DNA of 64,000 bases from Lingula anatina (taxonomy: Eukaryota; Brachiopoda; Lingulata; Lingulida; Lingulidae), in assembly GCF_001039355.2 (NCBI RefSeq), contig NW_019774280.1, positions 11,395 to 75,394 on the forward strand. Reading direction: 5' to 3'. The notes beneath the pieces are model-generated. The model had not been told where the DNA came from and did no database searches. It was given only the letters and a program-made list of their open reading frames with translations. Shown one piece after another: positions 58,001 to 64,000 of this stretch (position 1 is the first letter of the stretch; every line of letters starts with the position of its first letter). The position numbers and the translations under genes were made by a program.

Positions 58001-60219
58001 ATCTCAATTCCAAGTCAGTCAAGGCCGAATTAGACCAAATCAAAAGAGAGGTCAGTGAGCACTAAAAAAAAAATGTTTTGAATCCTTTTCACATTGAGTA
58101 TTCTGTGTTAGCATACCATCTTTCTGGTTTGAGTGATTATATAATGTAAATTGCACTGAAGGGGGTTTTACTAGTTTGTTTCCTGCTCTTTGCGTGAAAG
58201 TTTTACGTGGAGCAAGTACTTTTTATTCAACACAGTAGAAATATGAGCAAAGCATCATTTAGCTGAAACTATCAATTATTTATTAAACAGCAGTGTCAAG
58301 CACATTAACTCCGTTTAGGCATTTTTCATACACAATAAATTGGCTGTTAGACTGTCAAGAAATTTCTTAAAACTGCACTAAGGAAGAAATGCTAAGGCAG
58401 AATGCTTGATGTGGAAGGGCCTTAAGAGGTCATCATAATGGTTAAGAAAATACTAAGATCATAATGATATATTAGGAGCAAAGTTGATGATATAAAAATG
58501 TCTTTCTTTAGACTGACGCGGGCAGCTGTTGGGTCCCTAAAACTTTTGACAAATGTTTGCAACTTGAAAAATGGTGATAATAATTTTTCAATCTGCCTGT
58601 GAATTTAACAGTTGTTTGATGTTAACTCAAATTCCAATTGGAACTAAGAAATGCATGTGGGAAAAAATTAAAAGAAAATAAGTATTTGTTCTTTTAATAT
58701 CTGCTAGAATCTGACTGTTAAGCACATTTCTTTCTTCTCAGGAGAGAATGACACAAATTAATCAGGAGCTTCACGAAGTTGCCCAGCAACAAGAGGAAGT
58801 AAAGACACAGATTCAGTTGGCACGAGATGAAGAAAATTTTCCAAGAATCCATGAACTCCAAACAGAGTTAGAAAATCTAACATCTAAGCAGTTGCAACTT
58901 CTGACAGAACAAAGTGAAATTATACGGCGACAACGGAGATCTCAAATGTGAGTCATAGAGTCTGGGTCATTCTGACATTTTTTTTCAGATATTAATGATT
59001 TTACACCAAAATATCCATTAAAAATCAATAAAGAAACTAGAAATAACATTATTTAATATCTCTTTTTATTTTGAGCAGTTAGTGAACATTAAATTTTGTA
59101 ACTGATATCTGTTATTTTGTTTTTTTAGTCTATAACAGATCATTAAAAAATGGAAATTTGGATCCTTTAAAAGAGAAGAAAGTTGTAAAAGCATTGTGCT
59201 AAATTTATTTTTATGCTAAAAGCATGATTAACTAAACTTCTATAATTTTACAAATGTTTTTTTTTTCAGTTATAACATGACAAAGAAAGCCACTAATGGA
59301 AATACATCATTGGAGGATGATGGCACAGGTAAATATTTCCTAACTTTACTGGATGTTTTAGAAAACCTTATCGTAAACAAGAATTAGAAGACAGAAGATT
59401 TTTACCTAGAAGTATTTGTCAGTCAAAGAATTTTATGTCCTCTAAACCAAGTTTTGACTTAGACTGAATGTATTTGGTGTCTTTGTGTAGAGGCGTTGAT
59501 TAAGAAAGCCCATTGTGCCAAAGATACATAAATCCCATCTGGCTGTTTGTTGACACTTTGAGCATCTGAAGGTGAAGTCACTTCACTGCCCCTTTAGATT
59601 CAATCTTCCTTTTTACCATCATTATACAAGGAACAAAGCTATTTCACTGAATAAATTTTATATTTTTGTAGACTCTTCGAATATTCCAAGTGGGAGCACA
59701 TCTCCTCAACACGAGGGACACGAAGAAGATCTGGACTTTTCTAGACATGATTTCTACAGAGTTCCACCAAAGGCAAATCCACAAAAAACAAGACAATTCG
59801 TACAGGAGACCCTTTTTGATGAAGGCCTGCGTATTGCACAGCAATATGGCATGGCAGAGTTTGCAGAGGAACTGATCGGGATGAAGGAAAAAACATTTGA
59901 CGAGGAAAATGAAGATGCACGAAGTTGCAACAGAGACGGTGTTAAAGAGGAACCCAAAGATGATCTGATGGGAGAACAAAATGGTGACTTTGAAAATAGT
60001 CGTTGTGACAGTGACATTTGTGAAAATGGCAGTACCAAAAACTGCTTGGAGAATGAAGAACAGTTAAAAAATGAACTCGATGGTCATGAAGTAAGCAGGG
60101 ATAGTATTGACAGTCGGAATGAGCAAGATGGTATGAACCCACAAAGTGCGGTCGAGATGAATGGGTGCAAACAGAACGGGTTTGGAACAATATCTTATGA
60201 CAACAGCCAGGCTGCATAA
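27827..60219 (+). CDS. NAB: NAB corepressor gene (EGR/NGFI-A-binding protein), ten coding exons
   Basis: NAB proteins are nuclear corepressors. Their N-terminal NCD1 binds EGR-family zinc-finger activators and multimerises, and NCD2 mediates repression, including through CHD4/NuRD. Exons 27827-27929, 43991-44128, 44834-45084, 47080-47247, 55212-55331, 55610-55752, 57930-58050, 58742-58947, 59270-59328 and 59672-60219 join in phase into ~618 residues. NCD1 is residues ~10-80 ([47 protein letters not shown]). NCD2 is ~190-310 ([28 protein letters not shown]). A Gln/Glu-rich coiled coil is at ~340-416 and an acidic tail follows. Vertebrate NABs have 487-525 residues, so the linker and tail are longer here. 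An alternative terminal exon at 48081-49022 is described separately. Identity is very sure; exon ends are by eye. Confidence 0.93.
28108..28297. mobile_element. MITE family A, copy 2 (left end lost)
   Basis: It carries ACAGATCAAATATGGCTGACG and the inverted GTGGGTCGGCCATATGGATCTG around a core with TTTCCCATTGTCAG, and ends GGTTTTGAATGTGGG. The left terminus seen in copy 1 is missing. It begins about 180 bp after the NAB start exon. Confidence 0.55.
29888..29916 (+). repeat. Poly-G tract, 29 bases
   Basis: Twenty-nine consecutive Gs, the longest G homopolymer in the window. Confidence 0.95.
32307..32326 (+). repeat. Poly-G tract, 20 bases
   Basis: Twenty consecutive Gs followed by a purine-rich stretch (AGGAGAGAGGGGGAGGGG). 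Confidence 0.95.
33850..34315. mobile_element. MITE family B copy with nested insertion
   Basis: The left end is CCCATTCCCATAAACACTGTCG, with GATCCAACTCTGCGGGAACT and TCTCGCTGATTGCAATCAG. The right end carries the inverted GCTGATTGCACTTAGCGAGT, GGTTCGATC and ATGGGATTGGGGCC. Another element, 33959-34138, interrupts it. A related uninterrupted copy is at 57650-57885. Confidence 0.6.
33959..34138. mobile_element. 180-bp nested MITE with 7-bp target duplication
   Basis: The ends are TGGGGAAGCGCTAGC and the inverted GCGTTAGCGCTACCCCA. GACACAC flanks both sides (33952-33958 and 34139-34145). The inside has several TTAGCCAAA/TTTGGCTAA inverted pairs, so the RNA or single strand would fold. Seven bases is close to the 8-bp duplication of hAT elements, but the superfamily is not settled. 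Confidence 0.7.
35100..35134 (+). repeat. (CT)n microsatellite
   Basis: About 17 CT units. Confidence 0.95.
37383..37893. mobile_element. MITE family A, copy 3, split by a nested foldback
   Basis: The left part has GTGGATCAAATATGGCTGACC and CCGTGGGGATTATGCAGTAAG. After GGTCGGCCATATTTGATCC and ACAGGTCTGT, the element 37543-37857 intervenes. It then resumes with AGTCCGCAGATCAACTTTGG and ends TTGTGAATATGGCC. Removing the insert gives a contiguous family-A right arm like that at 21421-21481. Confidence 0.7.
37543..37857. mobile_element. 315-bp foldback element with perfect 25-bp terminal inverted repeats
   Basis: Bases 37543-37567 and 37833-37857 are exact inverted copies (starting GAGGCCATTCAGAATG). 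The inverted similarity continues inward with few mismatches for about 130-140 bp per arm (e.g. GGACCTACATGAAAGGAAGAC on the left, its inverse on the right) around a ~50-bp loop. The near-perfect arms suggest recent insertion. No coding potential. The target duplication is unclear (TAA left, AAA right). Confidence 0.75.
38571..38660 (+). repeat. (TA)n then (GA)n composite microsatellite
   Basis: Thirty bases of TA followed by about 60 bases of GA with one interruption. Confidence 0.95.
39539..39637 (+). repeat. A/T-rich (AAT)n/(AAAT)n tract
   Basis: About 100 bases of AAT and AAAT units. It creates spurious Tyr/Ile/Leu-rich frames on the minus strand. Confidence 0.9.
40572..40647 (+). repeat. 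(ATTT)n microsatellite ending in poly-G
   Basis: About 16 ATTT units directly followed by 12 Gs, the same composite as at 10576-10626. Confidence 0.95.
40897..41147. mobile_element. Possible MITE with GTTCACAC ends
   Basis: The left end is GCGTTCACACGGGGCTAGGC. The right end is the inverted GAGCCCAGTGTGAACAGGGC, so the inverted repeat is about 15-18 bp with mismatches. The GTTCACAC core resembles the ends of the element at 8065-8649. Boundaries are approximate. Confidence 0.4.
41379..41450 (+). repeat. (CT)n/(CA)n microsatellite
   Basis: Five CT units followed by about 31 CA units. Confidence 0.96.
42954..43017 (+). repeat. (GA)n microsatellite
   Basis: About 31 GA units with one AAAG interruption. 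It produces three overlapping Ser/Leu minus-strand frames that are not genes. Confidence 0.96.
43803..43940. mobile_element. MITE family A, copy 4 (right end degenerate)
   Basis: It starts GGCCGCATTCACAACCAAAG, has GATTGGCATCAAGCTTTCAA and GTGGGTCGGCCATATTTGAT, then loses similarity. It ends about 50 bp before the NAB NCD1 exon at 43991, so it abuts that exon's 3' splice region. Confidence 0.6.
43991..44128 (+). CDS. NAB: NAB exon, second half of NCD1
   Basis: Acceptor tctttaatcgtag, donor CCAG|gtaaaa. It encodes [20 protein letters not shown], then [20 protein letters not shown] and DWVANP, almost identical to vertebrate NAB1/NAB2. A 16-kb intron precedes it. Confidence 0.97.
44612..44780. 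mobile_element. MITE family A, copy 5
   Basis: ACACATTCACAACAGCGG and CTGCAGATCAAATATGGTTG on the left, GGTTTGCCATATTTGACC and CCACTGTTCTGAATACAGCC on the right. It sits in the 705-bp NAB intron between 44128 and 44834, so copies 4 and 5 bracket the exon 43991-44128. Confidence 0.55.
44834..45084 (+). CDS. NAB: NAB exon, Ser/Pro-rich linker
   Basis: Acceptor ttctattcctctag, donor CATCAG|gtaagt, phase 1 in and 0 out. It encodes [16 protein letters not shown] through [14 protein letters not shown]. The first residues (NP-ALFQQP) parallel NPGLFNQP of vertebrate NAB. The rest is a disordered Ser/Pro/Gly linker without a known fold. Confidence 0.9.
45085..47079. other. NAB intron, 2.0 kb
   Basis: No exon is seen. 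Near 45125-45235 lies CCGCATTCAGACCAGG with inverted fragments, possibly the left end of another MITE. The rest is AT-rich single-copy-looking sequence. Confidence 0.6.
47080..47247 (+). CDS. NAB: NAB exon before NCD2, the alternative splice hub
   Basis: 56 codons, phase 0 both ends, reading [38 protein letters not shown] and ends NKEIE. It corresponds to the NAB segment with ...VERMAPTLPKSD at the start of NCD2. The donor GAG|gtaggt can join, in the same phase, either exon 55212 or the exon at 48081. Confidence 0.93.
48081..49022 (+). CDS. Alternative terminal exon of NAB: Pipsqueak HTH plus two CENP-B/Tc5-like modules
   Basis: The exon follows acceptor cttgctgcctag and is open in phase 0 (the phase of the NAB donor at 47247) for 313 codons to TAA. 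Residues 1-50 form a Pipsqueak helix-turn-helix: [36 protein letters not shown]. Two CENP-B/Tc5-type modules follow (48252-48455 and 48504-48707), each 68 residues and sharing about 45 identities, with GRSHPF-NGIAG-DWFEGF--RHPE in both. The tail (48708-49019) is rich in Asp, Asn and Ser. This DNA-binding order is that of pogo-like transposases; no DDE nuclease follows. The ATG at 48117 lies inside the first Psq helix, so it would truncate the domain. A spliced start from NAB restores it, giving ~533 residues. It could otherwise be an independent transposase-derived gene. Confidence 0.7.
   Translation, partial: KPSPRRHWNEETMEVACDSIAAGKLSIRKASEAYGIPRDAIQRRIAGRLPPSCRPGPRTILMPEEEMQIVEYCFQKRASGKTVTGMDCRRMAYRLAEDSGRSHPFSNGIAGADWFEGFKNRHPELPYGKHNANRTGTTKTSRTILSMEEEQLIVEYMQQSREQGKGVSGLDVRRKAYEIADASGRSHPFRNGIAGYDWFEGFRTRHPEVTFRKSATVKPLKVQMASTDSGDGYPVKVDDYVVEVNEDYCHDDTQDSTNDSNIANNTNEHDSADNDSSHDSNNDSYDVADTTSGATASAVMAGSDDTIAAADDA
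49622..49627 (+). terminator. Candidate poly(A) signal for the alternative exon
   Basis: AATAAA about 600 bp after the stop at 49022, with T-rich sequence downstream. This would close a NAB-Psq transcript within the intron. Inference only. Confidence 0.35.
54787..54833 (+). repeat. (CTT)n then (AAT)n microsatellite
   Basis: Five CTT units followed by about ten AAT units. Confidence 0.9.
54853..54932 (+). repeat. Exact 40-bp tandem duplication
   Basis: The unit containing CCTTAAAAGTTCAGTAGATT and TTACGATGAAATGCTAA occurs twice in direct succession (period 40) without any difference, implying a recent event or an assembly artefact. It lies ~280 bp upstream of an NAB exon. Confidence 0.85.
55212..55331 (+). 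CDS. NAB: NAB exon, NCD2 first part
   Basis: Acceptor tttattttaag, donor CACGAG|gtacct, 40 codons, phase 0 both ends. It reads [39 protein letters not shown], matching human [23 protein letters not shown]. It joins exon 47080-47247 in the canonical form. Confidence 0.96.
55610..55752 (+). CDS. NAB: NAB exon, NCD2 second part
   Basis: Acceptor tatttttag. It reads [40 protein letters not shown], matching vertebrate LTVNEAAAQLC...LLTRRDELFALARQ. Two donors nine bases apart keep the frame: CCAG|gtactc (exon end 55743) and CAAA|gtaaga (55752). The second is closer to consensus and adds three residues (YSK). Confidence 0.94.
55753..57929. other. NAB intron, 2.2 kb
   Basis: Other than the MITE at its 3' end, nothing recognisable. 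The AG run inside ATGTATGTATGTAAG (56467-56481) is a short low-complexity stretch. Confidence 0.6.
57650..57885. mobile_element. MITE family B, intact-looking copy
   Basis: A ~235-bp foldback. The left end is GGGCCCATTCCCAATAACAC and the right end the inverted TTTCATTGAGAGTGGGTCC. The inner arms are GATCCAACTCTGCAGGGACT with TCTCGCTGAATGCAATCAG and the inverse TTGCATTCAGTGAGAGTTCC with ACGGAGTTGGATCG. It lies ~45 bp before the NAB exon at 57930, close to its branch-point region. Confidence 0.65.
57930..58050 (+). CDS. NAB: NAB exon with nuclear-localisation-like and SUMO-like motifs
   Basis: Acceptor ttttttcaag, donor AGAGAG|gtcagt. It encodes [20 protein letters not shown] and [16 protein letters not shown] resembles a nuclear localisation signal and parallels SPKRIKVEDG of vertebrate NAB. 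VKAE fits the sumoylation consensus. Confidence 0.88.
58742..58947 (+). CDS. NAB: NAB exon, coiled coil
   Basis: Acceptor ctttcttctcag, donor CAAAT|gtgagt. About 68 residues almost free of Pro and Gly, rich in Gln, Glu and Leu ([36 protein letters not shown]), so a long coiled coil is predicted, ending in basic RRQRRSQ. Confidence 0.9.
59270..59328 (+). CDS. NAB: NAB small exon, 59 bp
   Basis: Acceptor tttttttttcag, donor ACAG|gtaaat, phase 2 in and 1 out. It reads [19 protein letters not shown]. Phase agreement with both neighbours supports it. Confidence 0.85.
59672..60219 (+). CDS. NAB: NAB terminal coding exon
   Basis: Acceptor atatttttgtag, stop TAA at 60217-60219. It begins [20 protein letters not shown] and has a helical segment [20 protein letters not shown]. 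It continues with a long acidic Asn/Glu/Asp-rich tail containing VKEEP, a sumoylation consensus. The tail has no counterpart that I recognise in vertebrate NABs. Confidence 0.92.
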
Positions 60220-63000
60220 GTCATTGAAGGTCAAGGTCACCTTTTGTCAGAAGAGGTCAAAGCCTTCTTGTTCTTTATTTCGTTATTTATTTGTGTTTTT
60301 TGAGAGGGATGATGTGAAAAATAACCTTGATCTGATTGTACTGAAGAGGAGTATTTAGAAAAATGGGAGGAAACACAAGTTTTATGGTGATTGAAAAATA
60401 TATTAAGACATCTATACGACGCCTATACTCTTCCTTATCAACTTAAATTATTGTTCTCCTCTGAAATGGTGAATTGAATTCAGCTTTAAATCTTTATACG
60501 TACTTCTTTTACTTATCACTCATTCCTTGTAGTTCTAATGAAGAATTCCATTCATGTATAAGAATTTATTAATGTCTGGTATGCTCTAGGCACCTTGTGC
60601 TGGAAGTTTTACATTTAGAAGGTTTAAGTTCATAACTGGTCACTTGACAGCAGAATGAATATATGCCAGTTATGTTAATTCATACGGTTGACAGAGAGGC
60701 AAATGATTAGACAGAGGGGAGCTGGAGTGTGGGTAGGTGTTCAATGATGAAAGCTTCCTCAACTTTCCTGCCATTAAAGCACTGGCTGATTAATATGTAC
60801 ATCTGTCTGGTGACTTGATTAACATCTAAACCAGTTTTGGTTCAACAGTGTGCCAGAAGGTTGCCTATGCTTTTGTCTTCTTCTTACATGTAACCTGATC
60901 TGCTGCTGCTGCTGTCTTGTCTATCTTAACAGAAATAGAAGCTTCAGGGAAAAGGAATTAAGATTTTAAAATAACAGAAATGGGAACTAGTTTTTAGAAT
61001 GTGTAATTATTTCTTTTCATGAGCAATTCCACGACATTCTGAAACAGAATTGAGGGTAGTCATTTGGGAGATTTTTTTTTTTCATTTATTATAATTATTG
61101 ATATGAACATTGGTGACAGGTGCTATTGTTGTGTTTTTGGTGGAATTTCATGTTTTATGGCAGTGTTGTTGGTCTATGTACAAGCCTTCTCTCACCCATT
61201 ATATTCTCCACACATCATTAACATCATTACCACAATACAGCACATCAATAGTTTTTCATCAGTAAAATTTTGAACATTTCAAGTCTCACTGGGAACTTTG
61301 TAACATTGAGGATGAAAATGAACTATTTGTATTTTCATGTAGAAGAATTGCGGATATTGTCAGTGTTTTGGTTTTGTGGAGCTTGGTCTATTTCACAAAA
61401 AAAAAAGAGATGTAGGTATTCTGGAGGGAGCTGGCAAAGATACTCATTTCAGATAATATATCACACCTGTAAAAGGTTTTAGGGGAAAATTGAAAATTGC
61501 CATGCACTGTTACATTCTTGTTGTTTGTGGTGTTCAGAATTCACAGGTACATATTGGTATCTGTGGTATGACAAGCTAGAAAGCTCCATTTTCTATTTTA
61601 AGAACCCCTGTGAAAATTAGGTGATAGGACCACAAAGAAAAAAAATCTTTTCAAAAAGCACAGCATACTAAGAGGTATATTGGTGAATTTTACTACTATT
61701 TATATTAAAACCATTGTTGAGGTTGTAATAGAATACTTTTGATTTTCTATATCCAATTCAGTTTAAGGACTGGTATGAAATTTGATTCATTTTGTTAACA
61801 TTTATAAGGTAGAGTGAATAGACATCCTTTTCTTGTCAAATTATATCCATAATATTAAGTACCTACAATTGGTTATGTCGGGGAAAATGTCGTAAATTCT
61901 TAGATTTGGAAGATCGTAGAAACAGAAAAAACTTTGTCATTGTCAAGATGAAAACAACTGATGTGCCATATAAAACGCTTCACAATTTTCAACAGGTCCT
62001 AGTTTAATACCTGCAAATAAAAACTAGTTGTTTGGTTGATTTGTTATGAAATAACCTAGAAGCTGTATTTATTAGATTTGCACTTTCATCGTTACAGTTA
62101 TTAGGAATATTGACTTATATTGTATAAGGTGTTACTGAAATCTCATCGTGTTATTTATTATTTATTTGTTAAGCATTCTAGCTTAATTGTTTATGTGAGA
62201 CAGAGGGAGGAATAAATTCTTGTAATATGAAGACCAAGTATTCTTTTTTTAGTGTTTTCAAGTTCAACTTGGGTCTTGTCGATGGCCCAGAATCTTTTCA
62301 AAGAAAATTTATTTAAAAATACTAAGAAAATAAAAGGAAACTGATCTACAATCAAATTTGAATATGAAAACAATTATATGCGTTTAGCATACAGTTAAAA
62401 GGCAAATAATGAATTATAATAAAATAATACTAATGCAGTTAAAACCCATAAACAACAATAAACATTTTTCATCAAAATTTATAACATTGATCCTCTAAAA
62501 ATTACACAAAAAATTGTCAATCACAATGAACAAATGACAAAAAGATCATTGGAACAAACGTTCCCAACACAAAACAGCAGTTCAGTTCAAGTAAAATTAG
62601 GTACATATCCTATATATACAATTACCTAACATATCACAGTGTGCCTAGATACATGGACGGGTTTTCATGAATGTCTTATGTAGAACACATACATGTATTT
62701 CATGTATAAAAGTTATATTAGTGTAACAAATCTTACACAATGTACAGTTTTCCTTCTGAGACACCTCAGCAGTAATATATCAATATAAAATTAATTCAAA
62801 AAAGTTCCACTTTAAAATAGCAAGTAAATCTTTACTCATAATCAAATTATCTCCACAATTGCAATGTCATGCTGAGAGCTATATTATGCAGTTCTACTCC
62901 AAAGAAAGAACAAATACATTTTCAATGTCAAGGACGAATTAAATTTTCATGCAACAGTTCAATGACCGCTTGTGTCAGTTTCTCTCTCAGAATGGACATA
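60220..63000. other. NAB 3' UTR and convergent intergenic region
   Basis: AT-rich without coding features. The NAB poly(A) candidates are at 62016 and 62211. On the minus strand TTTATT at 62308-62313 (AATAAA in the sense of the gene at 63001) could end the opposite transcript, so the two 3' ends would lie close together or overlap. Confidence 0.5.
62016..62021 (+). terminator. Candidate NAB poly(A) signal (AATAAA)
   Basis: About 1.8 kb after the NAB stop. A second AATAAA at 62211-62216 is an alternative. The stretch from 60220 to here is AT-rich and has no open frame of note, as expected for a 3' UTR. Confidence 0.45.
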
Positions 63001-63878
63001 TCACTCTCCAGCACTGGCCTGTTTCTCAGAGTCTGATTTATTCTCATCACTTTCCTTAGTGGCAGATTGCTGGCTAGGCCGACGTGACCTTTGACCTTCT
63101 GACCCCTGTGGTTGACCTTTGACGGACCCTGCCTGTGACCCTCCTCTGGGGGATTCCCCTTTCACTGAGCCAGCTTGAGATGCTGCTGGTGATTGGCCCT
63201 TCACTGAGCCAGCTTGCGAGGCTCTTGGTGATTGGCCCTTCACTGAGCCAGCTTGAGAGGCCCTTGGTGATTGGCCCTTCACTGAGCCAGCTTGAGACGC
63301 TTTTGGAGACTGCCCCTGAGCGCCCTCTGTGACGCCCTCTTCTGCATCACGTGAGTGGCGACTCAGTGGCCTTGACTCAGGTCCTGTGGCAATACCACCC
63401 TCAACTGATTTCCTTGACTGCTCACTAGGTGGCCTGTTCAGGGAACCTTTTTTCCGTGAGCCCACAGATTTCTGAGACTGCTTACCCAATGAGTCATTGG
63501 AGGGGAACTTATTCTGTGGTAAATTTGTCTGTTGTTTTTGTCCTTGCTGTGAACCAGCTTGACTTCTGGGACTTTGCTCGGGCTCATCAGACACCTCCGT
63601 CATGACCTGTTCCCTGTGCATCTGCAGGTCAGGTGGGAGTGGAGGGGCGCGGGGTGACATGGGGCGGTACGACATCTGGGAGTGGTATGAACGTGCAGAC
63701 AAACGGGATCGAGCAGACATACGAGCGTCCATCTGTGATTCTGCACCTTCGAAGAGGTCCGCTGTGTTAGCCTGGCGTGTGCTGAGTACACGCGCTGCAT
63801 CTGCATCACCCACGTGATACGACATGGCTTTGACTGCAGCATGCTTGCGAGGCTTACGGTGGGCATCCTCTGGGACCC
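63001..63878 (-). CDS. Terminal exon of an unrecognised gene with 13-residue tandem repeats
   Basis: On the minus strand an acceptor (ctactgctgtgttttttag, AG at 63880-63879) opens a 292-codon exon ending in TGA at 63003-63001. It begins with GVPEDAHRKPRKHAAVKAMS if the first codon is split after one base. It then has an Arg/Ser/Met-rich part (SARSRLSARSYHSQMSYRPM) and a Pro-rich patch. About five copies of GQSPRASQAGSVK follow, and the exon ends in a Lys/Glu/Ser-rich stretch. It looks disordered and rich in Ser-Pro sites, as in cytoplasmic tails or scaffold proteins. The folded part lies beyond the window, so I do not name it. Frame, length and repeat conservation make coding very likely. Confidence 0.75.
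63121..63316 (-). repeat. 39-bp coding tandem repeat
   Basis: TTCACTGAGCCAGCTTG recurs at 63161, 63200, 63239 and 63278, exactly 39 bp apart, with a more diverged unit at each side. Each unit encodes 13 residues (GQSPxASQAGSVK), so unit number can change without a frameshift. Confidence 0.9.
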
Positions 63879-64000
63879 CTAAAAAACACAGCAGTAGAAA
63901 CACATTTCTAATTGACAGATTACATTAGGAGGATAATGATTCATAAAAGATACCATGCATTTACCATTTTCAAGAAAGGATTAACAGTATCTTATCATTA

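Noticed and set aside
1-64000. Bacterial-type features: operons, CRISPR arrays, prophage, ribosome-binding sites
   Set aside because: Spliced genes and repeat types show an animal nuclear genome; no regularly spaced direct repeats of CRISPR type were seen.

Overview
This window is animal nuclear DNA. Its genes are cut into short exons with GT/AG borders, introns reach 16 kb, and the gaps hold many microsatellites, homopolymer runs and small inverted-repeat (MITE-like) elements. The protein matches are bilaterian. The style suggests a marine invertebrate, perhaps a mollusc or another lophotrochozoan, but nothing here fixes the phylum.

Layout. (1) About 1-13.4 kb, + strand: the 3' part of PSMD3 (Rpn3, a 26S proteasome lid subunit). 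Ten coding exons run from residue ~70 to the stop, with a 7.3-kb last intron. (2) About 13.4-19.4 kb: intergenic, with promoter-like sites (a CRE and two TATA boxes), repeats and a hairpin resembling a Penelope/hammerhead motif. (3) About 19.4-24.3 kb, + strand: a tentative small orphan gene, four phase-compatible coding exons for ~177 residues, not recognised. (4) About 26.2-62.0 kb, + strand: a NAB corepressor gene (NGFI-A/EGR-binding protein). It has a probable non-coding first exon in a GC-richer stretch near 26.3-26.9 kb, then ten coding exons (27,827-60,219) encoding ~618 residues with NCD1, NCD2, a coiled coil and an acidic tail. (5) 63,001-63,878, - strand: the last exon of an unrecognised gene with a 13-residue tandem repeat, convergent with NAB.

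The most interesting object lies inside NAB. In the 8-kb intron between the NCD1-side exons and the first NCD2 exon sits an intact 942-bp open exon (48,081-49,022) with a good 3' splice site in the same phase (0) as the upstream NAB donor at 47,247. It encodes a complete Pipsqueak helix-turn-helix, two tandem CENP-B/Tc5-type DNA-binding modules of the kind carried by pogo-like transposases, an acidic Asn/Asp/Ser-rich tail and a stop. No DDE catalytic domain is present. Used as an alternative terminal exon, it would give a ~533-residue chimera: the EGR-binding NCD1 of NAB joined to transposase-derived DNA-binding domains, without the NCD2 repression domain. This is a candidate host-transposase fusion made by alternative splicing, and it needs transcript evidence.

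Several MITE families occur repeatedly, including two clear nested insertions (37.38-37.89 kb and 33.84-34.32 kb). Poly-G/poly-C tracts are unusually frequent, above all in the first large NAB intron.
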